Position numbers and translations under genes: made by a program. A DNA stretch of 64,000 nt, from assembly GCF_034190915.1 (NCBI RefSeq), contig NW_026947485.1:130836337-130900336 (forward strand), given 5' to 3'. The DNA comes from Cavia porcellus (taxonomy: Eukaryota > Chordata > Mammalia > Rodentia > Caviidae). Below, piece by piece: positions 58,323 to 64,000 of this stretch; position 1 is the stretch's first letter; each line of letters starts with the position of its first letter. The notes beneath the pieces are model-generated. The model had not been told where the DNA came from. It did no database searches and saw only the letters and a program-made list of their open reading frames with translations.

Positions 58323-59394
58323 AAAGATACTACCAAAATTTTGGCAAACATTTCAAAACAGATTTGTAAACATAATGCTTCCCTTTTCAACTGGCAGCAC
58401 TTTGAAAAGACAACACGATAAGACAACACAACTTGAATCAACATTAGTCCAAAATCCTGTATTTTTGACCATATAACTTATGTTCCCACATGATAAAACA
58501 AGTGATAGTTTAAATCAGCGTCAACAGATAAACTCCATGAAATGAAAGTTTGTGCTATTTGATGAATCACAGTATGTTATGGTTAAATATATCCGCTTTT
58601 TAATATTCCTGGCACCCAGGATGAAAACATCTTTAAATATACATCTCATGTAGGTAATAGCTTCTTTGCATATCTCTCTTCAAAAAATACTTTATAGCAG
58701 TATATAAATATGTTACCTACACATTCAATTTTTATAATTTTGCCCCAAAACTATAGATCTGTTTCATTTTTATAACATATCAATTTTTGTCCAACATTAA
58801 TAAAGCTGATAAACTGTTGAAATGGAAATGCTTTCCTCTTCCATAATAGAAGTAGCGATTTGACAGGAAAAGAATAACAACAAACCCCTACAGTAACACT
58901 CGTCAGCTGTTTAACCTGAGCGTTTGGCCTACTGAGAGTAGCAGCTTTTTCCTTCACGCATGCTCACGCCCACATCACCTCGGCACGCACACAGGTTGGG
59001 CACACGCTTTCAGACGCTGGTAGGCCACAGTGTGCTTCCCGTGGCTCTGATCGCTGGGAAGCAGTGTAGCTAATGATTAACCACACTATGTACATGACTA
59101 GCAAACACCTTAAGGCAACCATTGCAATGGGGGGTTAACTTGCAGGGTGGATTTAATAGTCTGGATCAAGTCAGCCTGTACACACAAATGTGTATAATAC
59201 CTATACACATACACCTTTCTATTTTTAACCCTCCAAAACAATGTTTTAATTTTTTTTGTATTTTGTGCAAATTTCTAAATATTCTACCATTTAAGGCAAA
59301 GAGTTTGCATTAAGAAAGGTCAGAAAATAGGCTTGTTTATCCAAAAGCATTTCACCTGACACATTACTTTTTTTTTTTTTTTTAAACACACACA

Positions 59395-59545
59395 ACTTTT
59401 AAGTGTGGACATTGGATCCCCAATATCTAAAAAATCATTTCTAATGACAAACACAAGTTTTTAAGGAAAAAAATGATTTGAAGTATATAAACACTGGATC
59501 CCCAATATCTAAAAAATTATTTTCTATTAACAAACACAAGTCTTG
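59395..59545 (-). repeat. Tandem duplication in the ELL2 3' UTR
   Basis: TGGATCCCCAATATCTAAAA begins at 59413 and again at 59495, 82 bases apart, and similarity continues through ACAAACACAAGT in both copies. Upstream flanks (AAGTGTGGACA and AAGTATATAAACA) are also alike. Confidence 0.85.
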
Positions 59546-59619
59546 AGAGAGAGAGAAAGAGACGGGGCGGGGTGGGGGGGATGACCAGCAAAAAGCAGCT
59601 TCAAAATGCAGGGAAGCAA

Positions 59620-59655
59620 AAAAAAAAAAAAAAAAAAAAGAGAGAGAGAGAGAAA
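59620..59655 (+). repeat. Poly(A) and (GA)n tract
   Basis: An A run of about 20 followed by GA units. In the ELL2 transcript (minus strand) it reads as a CU-rich tract followed by a U run. Confidence 0.95.
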
Positions 59656-59787
59656 AGTAACTCAAGTTTACTAATACTGAAACTTTCAACAGGCAAAGTT
59701 TCATCTTTTTAGAATCTACAACAACTCATTTGGAATTTTAAATAAATAAGCTTAAGTTTATTCACATCTTCTGGTCCAAGCAGAGTT

Positions 59788-59904
59788 TTAGTGCCATGAC
59801 TCTGCTTGCTGTTGGTCAAATTCACCTATTAGTCTTTTGATGTGAGCCAGCTTGTTATGAAGATACTCGCATCTGTATTTTTCTTCATGGTAATTGGGAC
59901 TCGA
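59788..59904 (-). CDS. ELL2: ELL2 last coding exon
   Basis: The exon is preceded on the minus strand by a polypyrimidine/CTGCAG acceptor (AG at 59906-59905) and encodes 38 residues from S-S-P-N-Y-H-E-E to a C-terminal E-S-W-H, then TAA at 59790-59788. It carries the final helix of the occludin/ELL homology domain (R-C-E-Y-L-H-N-K-L-A-H-I-K-R-L-I). It joins the preceding exon in phase 0 across an unusually short intron of 98 bases (59905-60002). The domain is characteristic of ELL-family factors, which in the super elongation complex suppress RNA polymerase II pausing in the nucleus; ELL2 is also known for driving secretory immunoglobulin mRNA processing in plasma cells. The residues fit ELL2 better than ELL or ELL3. 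Confidence 0.97.
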   Translation of the reverse strand, partial: SSPNYHEEKYRCEYLHNKLAHIKRLIGEFDQQQAESWH

Positions 59905-60002
59905 CTGCAGATAAAAAAATAAAAATCAAACAGTAAGGAATTAGCTTGATGAATTTACTGTTCTCAACTATAGGTTAAAAAGTCAACAGCGATGATACTT
60001 AC

Positions 60003-60047
60003 CTGCTTGATCTTCTGATATTCTTGTAAGACTTCTTCATGAACATT
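60003..60047 (-). CDS. ELL2: ELL2 penultimate coding exon
   Basis: A 45-base, 15-codon exon (N-V-H-E-E-V-L-Q-E-Y-Q-K-I-K-Q) bounded by TAG acceptor at 60050-60048 and GT donor at 60002-60001. Both boundaries are in phase 0, so skipping would remove 15 residues without a frameshift. It lies in the middle of the occludin/ELL domain, in the coiled-coil-like helix. It is too short for ordinary ORF scans and was found by reading for the expected continuation between the flanking exons. Confidence 0.97.
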
Positions 60048-60179
60048 CTACAAAATCAAAAATCAGTGATCAGGAGAGAGCAACACTGTTTTCTTTGGCA
60101 ACAGAGTAGCTAACATGCAGTCATCCAGAGTGTAGCAAATGTTGACGTGAGAACTTAGCTTGGCACCACCTTCATGGGA

Positions 60180-60500
60180 GGCAATTTGGCAACAGCTATC
60201 AAAATAGCAAATGCAAAACTGACTCAGCAGTTCTCTCATACTACAGATTTACTCTCCTCTGAGTGAAATGATACATGCCCAAGGTTATTCACTGCAGCAC
60301 AACTTGTAAAGCAAAAGACAGCAAACAATGTCAAGATGTTCCTAAATCCATACAAAGGATATCAGCAGACGGTTAAAAATGGGGGAGTGTTTTCTGTGAT
60401 GATATAAAAAAAAATTCTCTAAGATGCATTATATTGGTTGGTGAAAAGAGTAAAGTACAAAATAATATCAACAGCTTCAAATACCACTATAATATAAAAA
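60180..60500 (+). mobile_element. Ancient L1M-type 3' end in ELL2 intron
   Basis: GGCAATTTGGCAACAGCTAT, AGGTTATTCACTGCAGCACA and TTGTAAAGCAAAAGACAGCA are landmark strings of old L1M 3' ends. It is antisense to ELL2. Confidence 0.8.
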
Positions 60501-60834
60501 TTTCCTTACTTTTAAGATGCATCTATCTTTTCATTTTAGTGAAACCAGGACAAAAAATAATGTGTCATGGTTTTTGTTGCTGGGGTGTAACACAACAATG
60601 CATCTTACAATAGAGGAAATCACAGATTCAATTAAATGTAGTACACATGAAAACTTACTTTCATATATGCATACACACATTTTATATACACACCTTAATA
60701 AAACTTTTGAAAGACTACTCTGGAAACCAGCAGTAAGGAGTGACTGGTGGTGATGGGGTAGGCAGCTGGGGGAAAACAGCTCGCTAGCCCTTATGTACCG
60801 TGTATCTAGCATGAATCTAAGCAGTTTGCAAATG

Positions 60835-60985
60835 CTTACTTACATTTATTACGCATAACAACTCTATGATTATCTATGATTTGTTTTGATTTGTTTCTTT
60901 GAGGCAAAGAGGCATTAAATAACTTGCCCAAGGTCATGTAAGTATTAAATGATAGCTTGGAATCCAACCTATAAAACATGTCTTC
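60835..60985 (-). mobile_element. MIR element in ELL2 intron
   Basis: Reverse-orientation MIR order: TTACGCATAACAACTCTATG, AGGCAAAGAGGCATTAAATA, ACTTGCCCAAGGTCATGTAA and GCTTGGAATCCAACC. Confidence 0.85.
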
Positions 60986-61976
60986 AGAGCTAGCTCTTAA
61001 TCACTAAGCAATCCTGCGAATTATATTTTAGTTTAAATATGACCATGCATACTTTCGTATCATGATAACTGTGTAGGAAAAATAAAGCCCAAACTACCAT
61101 TTCACCAACTTCTAATACCTTCAAATACCCCATTTCTTTGGAAAAGTCTGTAACTCCTATCAGCTTTTGATCAAGGCCCATTAATACAAGACCTCAGGCA
61201 TCTCTAGGATACAAGTGGTCTTGGATTGTTTCAGTGTGTTGTGGGGAAACTCATCCATCTCTTGCATATGCAAAAACAGCAGTAGTGGCTGGGAAAGAGG
61301 CCCTGTACCATGGATGGTGTGAAGTGTGACAGAGTTATCTGGCTTATTCAAAGAGGGCAGCATTGATTTCTGTTGGTCTTTTTGCTGAGGACTATGAAAA
61401 AAATCAAAGACAGGTCAGACACTTTGAAGCTATAGTACTGCCATGTAAGATAAGGTAAAGATGGATTAAAACTGGTCACAAGATCTCAGTCTCTGGAAGC
61501 ATCAAAATTTCTTCATCTCAAGCCAAAACTGTATAGTCTTATGCTCCCTTTATGGCTCACATCTGTATTGAGCTCCCCATCTTATGTCAGAGTGTGGTTT
61601 TCGAAAAGAATAATTTAAAAACAATTTATTTGAAACAGTACAGTCTGAGGGAAAGTGCCAGACCTAGGATCTGTAGTCTCAGTTGAGTTGTGGTGTAACC
61701 AAATACTTGAAGGAATCCCAGGATTCAACAATTTTTTCCTATTTGTGTCTGGCATGCTTCTCAACATGCTACACGTTACATTTCTGCCACACAAAAGTTT
61801 TTTCCACTGTGTTTCTTTATTTTCAAGAGGTATTTCAAATGTTTGGTTTCATGAACAGCAGAGAGGCTAGTCTGTGAGAAAACTGGTGTTTGGAATGGCT
61901 GGGGCTGGGGTGGCAGGAAGACAAAGAAAGAAGGTAACGCATGTGAGTGCGTCCGTGTGAGTGCACACACATTTAC

Positions 61977-62148
61977 CTGATACTCTTTTGAGCCCGGAGA
62001 AAGGCGCTTCCGTTGTGCATCCAGTTTGATAAATCTTCGAGCTACTGTCTCCATTCTGGCATGCAAAGCCCTGTACTCGTCATACTCAGCATTGAAGTCA
62101 TCCTTGTAATTCTGGCGTTGCTCATAGGACACAATAGCGATATATTTT
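61977..62148 (-). CDS. ELL2: ELL2 antepenultimate coding exon
   Basis: A 172-base exon between an AG acceptor at 62150-62149 and GT donor at 61976-61975. It starts with the last base of a split codon (so phase 2 at its 5' side) and encodes 57 residues from K-Y-I-A-I-V-S-Y-E-Q to S-K-E-Y-Q. The sequence has the hallmark start of the occludin/ELL homology domain (S-Y-E-Q-R-Q-x-Y-K-D-D-F-N-A-E-Y-D-E-Y) followed by the charged helix with R-M-E-T-V-A-R-R-F. Together with the next two exons it covers 110 residues, about the whole domain. In ELL-family proteins this C-terminal region mediates interactions with partners such as EAF-type factors or other transcription regulators, while elongation activity lies in the N-terminal part outside this window. 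Confidence 0.97.
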
Positions 62149-64000
62149 CTATTAAGAAAGGTAAACACAGATCAGCCAAAGAACAAACTTGATGGTGCCT
62201 GAGTCTGAGATTTAAACCAACAACCTAGAAACTGTATCCCATGTCTATCCCTAGTATTTAGTGCTACTCTGCCACTGGTCTGTTGCCAGGTCATTCCTTC
62301 AAAAGACCTTCTAGGTGAACTGGTCACACAGGAGGACTTAGAAGATTCAAGGAAGAAAAGTAGACGTGAAAAAGGCACAGCAGCAATGGAATTAAAGTGC
62401 AACTACATAAAATGAGAATAGTATTTACACACATCTGGCTTCCTGAACCTGTCTCTCTACAAAACAGTTCGCTACCACACTAATGGTACAAGCCAGTTCA
62501 TCTGTCACCAGTTGCGTGGAGCAGAAGGACTTGATGGGTAATGGGACACCAGAAGAATGTCACAGTCACTGCGAGCTGAAGTCAAAGCTGTCCCTGGGCC
62601 CACTCCTTTAGGACAGGGAGCCTGTTTTTTGGCCTTTCAGATCTGTAGCAAGCAGAAATCCTCAGCAAGGTTTCTCTGGCCTGCTCACCTCTACCTTTTT
62701 CCTTGTATTTCTGATTAGATAAATATATAAAATCGCAGAGGGATAGTATATTATTTTTTAAGTGAGAAACAGAAAAAGCATCCTTTAGTTCGTTTCTAAC
62801 ACTCACGTGCCATACTATATGCAGCAGAAAGCCAGTGCTCTATCATTAGTCAGTGCACATTTAGTAAAATGTGCAAGTCTGCTTTCTCTTCCGGGGTGTG
62901 AATGCTCTTAGGTAGGTGAAGGGCAGTTTCCCAGTGTGTCAACTCATTCAGTGGTAAGTAAATTAGGCAGCACTATTTATTTGTGAGTACAGAAACTGGG
63001 GTGTCAGGCCTGGATCTCTGCATTCTACGCTCCTGTCGTGGAATGCAAAATTCCCTTGACCACTTAAGATTAAAAACAGGTTTCACAGAGGTAGTGGGAG
63101 CACCAGGCTGCACCCTGGGGGCACACACTCTCTCTCCACTGTGGTAATACCTTAGATTTCAGTCCTTTCCAAGTGGTTTTATGTAATCATACCAGTTTTA
63201 TTTAAGTTGTTCTATCACAGATGCCTAGCTAGAAATGTGAGAAAAGCGATGCAGCGAGCAAACTCAGTGTCCTCATTAATATTTTTATTCATGCTGAGAT
63301 AGACAGTGTGGAGGGTTAGTTTTCTAAGTGTAACTGAGACTGGTAGCGTGCTGATTTAGAGCTGCCCTGCTGGTGGCTCAGCTGTGAAGGGAACACTGCC
63401 AGCCAGAGGGAAGCTATGCTTCCCAGACACCAGACGGAGCCCCGGGGGGACAAGAGTTTCCTGGGGATAAGCATACACAAGCAAGTGGCTGAACCAATTT
63501 TGAAAATCAGAATTGGTTTGCTGTATAATACATTTATCCTACTTTCTCCAAAGTCACACTATTAATATTTTGTTTAGTAATCTTCTTGGGGTAGAAAAAA
63601 AAAGCCGAACTGGTCAACAATTGTGTTGTTGTTTGCTTCTACTAGCATTTAAACAGAAAGCGTTTCATTACTTTTAATGAAAACCATAATGGCTTTACAG
63701 CTGGTTCTCCATGAAGTGATATCATAATATCTTTTTTTTGATATCATAATATCTTAATAAGTCTGGAAAATTCACAACCACAAGGAAAAAAGTATTCTTA
63801 CATAAAAATTAATGGTGTTATGGTTAAGTATGATTGAGTCAAAGGCTTTCTAGTCTGTCCTTTTGGATTTCTTGTGAGGAAACTTAAATTCTGTAGTTTT
63901 GGAACTTTCTCATCACTTTTATTTATGTAAGCCTTAGCTTTCGGTTAAAATAAACTGCTTTTATCTATGCACACAGTTTCAGCACTAGAAACACGATAAA
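62149..64000 (-). other. ELL2 intron, runs off window edge
   Basis: Sequence upstream of the 61977-62148 exon on the ELL2 strand. I could not identify the preceding exon before 64000. A weak MIR-like stretch may lie at 62935-63030 (reverse orientation). The frame at 62806-62582 has no match to ELL2. Confidence 0.7.

Larger units (their letters stand above)
56105..59787 (-). other. ELL2: ELL2 3' untranslated region
   Basis: The region follows the ELL2 stop codon. It is AT-rich, free of recognisable SINE insertions over 3.7 kb, and ends with an AATAAA signal at 56125-56120 followed by a T/G-rich stretch on the minus strand. An earlier AATAAA at 58322-58317 could give a 1.5-kb shorter form. Contained features are an 82-base tandem duplication (about 59395-59545) and a polyT/CT tract (plus 59620-59655). 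The length is inferred from signals, not from transcripts. Confidence 0.75.
60048..61976 (-). other. ELL2 intron with L1 and MIR remnants
   Basis: A 1929-base GT-AG intron. It holds an old L1 3' end and a MIR element (listed separately). No further exon was seen. Confidence 0.85.

Noticed and set aside
62582..62806. Minus-strand frame upstream of the ELL2 exons considered as an earlier ELL2 exon.
   Set aside because: Its translation does not resemble ELL2 and lacks matching splice boundaries.
1..64000. CRISPR arrays, bacterial operons, phage genes or mitochondrial inserts.
   Set aside because: Direct repeats present are microsatellites, LTRs or SINE tails. Splice sites, SINEs and LTR elements show a mammalian nuclear genome.

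Overview
The window is mammalian, almost certainly rodent, nuclear DNA. Its short interspersed repeats are B1 (7SL-derived), ID (tRNA-Ala-like) and fused B1/ID elements. I saw no primate Alu and no mouse-type B2, so a non-murid rodent (for example castorimorph or sciurid) is a reasonable but unproven guess. Almost all the sequence is non-coding, and most of the longer open frames are chance frames across repeats.

The one confident protein gene is ELL2 (RNA polymerase II elongation factor), on the minus strand at the right edge. Its last three coding exons are at 62148-61977, 60047-60003 and 59904-59788. They are followed by a long 3' UTR that probably ends at a polyadenylation signal at 56125-56120, with an alternative signal at 58322-58317. 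These exons encode the C-terminal occludin/ELL homology domain. The rest of the gene lies beyond the right edge.

Left part (1-18.4 kb): this is dense in LTR elements. A complete MaLR-type element on the minus strand (2749-4962) has two LTRs, a tRNA-Leu-like primer site and a 5-bp target duplication. A partial third LTR of the same type sits at 1-319. A class I endogenous retrovirus family is present three times: a solo LTR (6941-7255), a 5'-truncated plus-strand copy (about 9340-11900) and a two-LTR minus-strand copy (12098-18404). The last two lie tail to tail. They share an unusual structure (an env transmembrane-tail-like piece inside gag and a reverse transcriptase to integrase deletion) and a ruined protease active site, so they probably descend from one already defective element that was moved in trans. 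The minus copy also carries a tandem array of YY1-like AAGATGG motifs.

Middle part (18.4-56 kb): intergenic DNA with B1, ID, MIR, L1/HAL1, MaLR and MLT1 remnants, microsatellites and purine tracts. A compact CpG-rich segment at about 29.92-30.17 kb holds a very good CTCF-like motif and is the best promoter or insulator candidate. In human, the interval next to the 3' side of ELL2 carries a long non-coding RNA (LINC01554). That this segment corresponds to its promoter is inference only. A degenerate 150-bp tandem array (44.6-45.3 kb) and an AP-1 cluster (37.85 kb) are further items of note.
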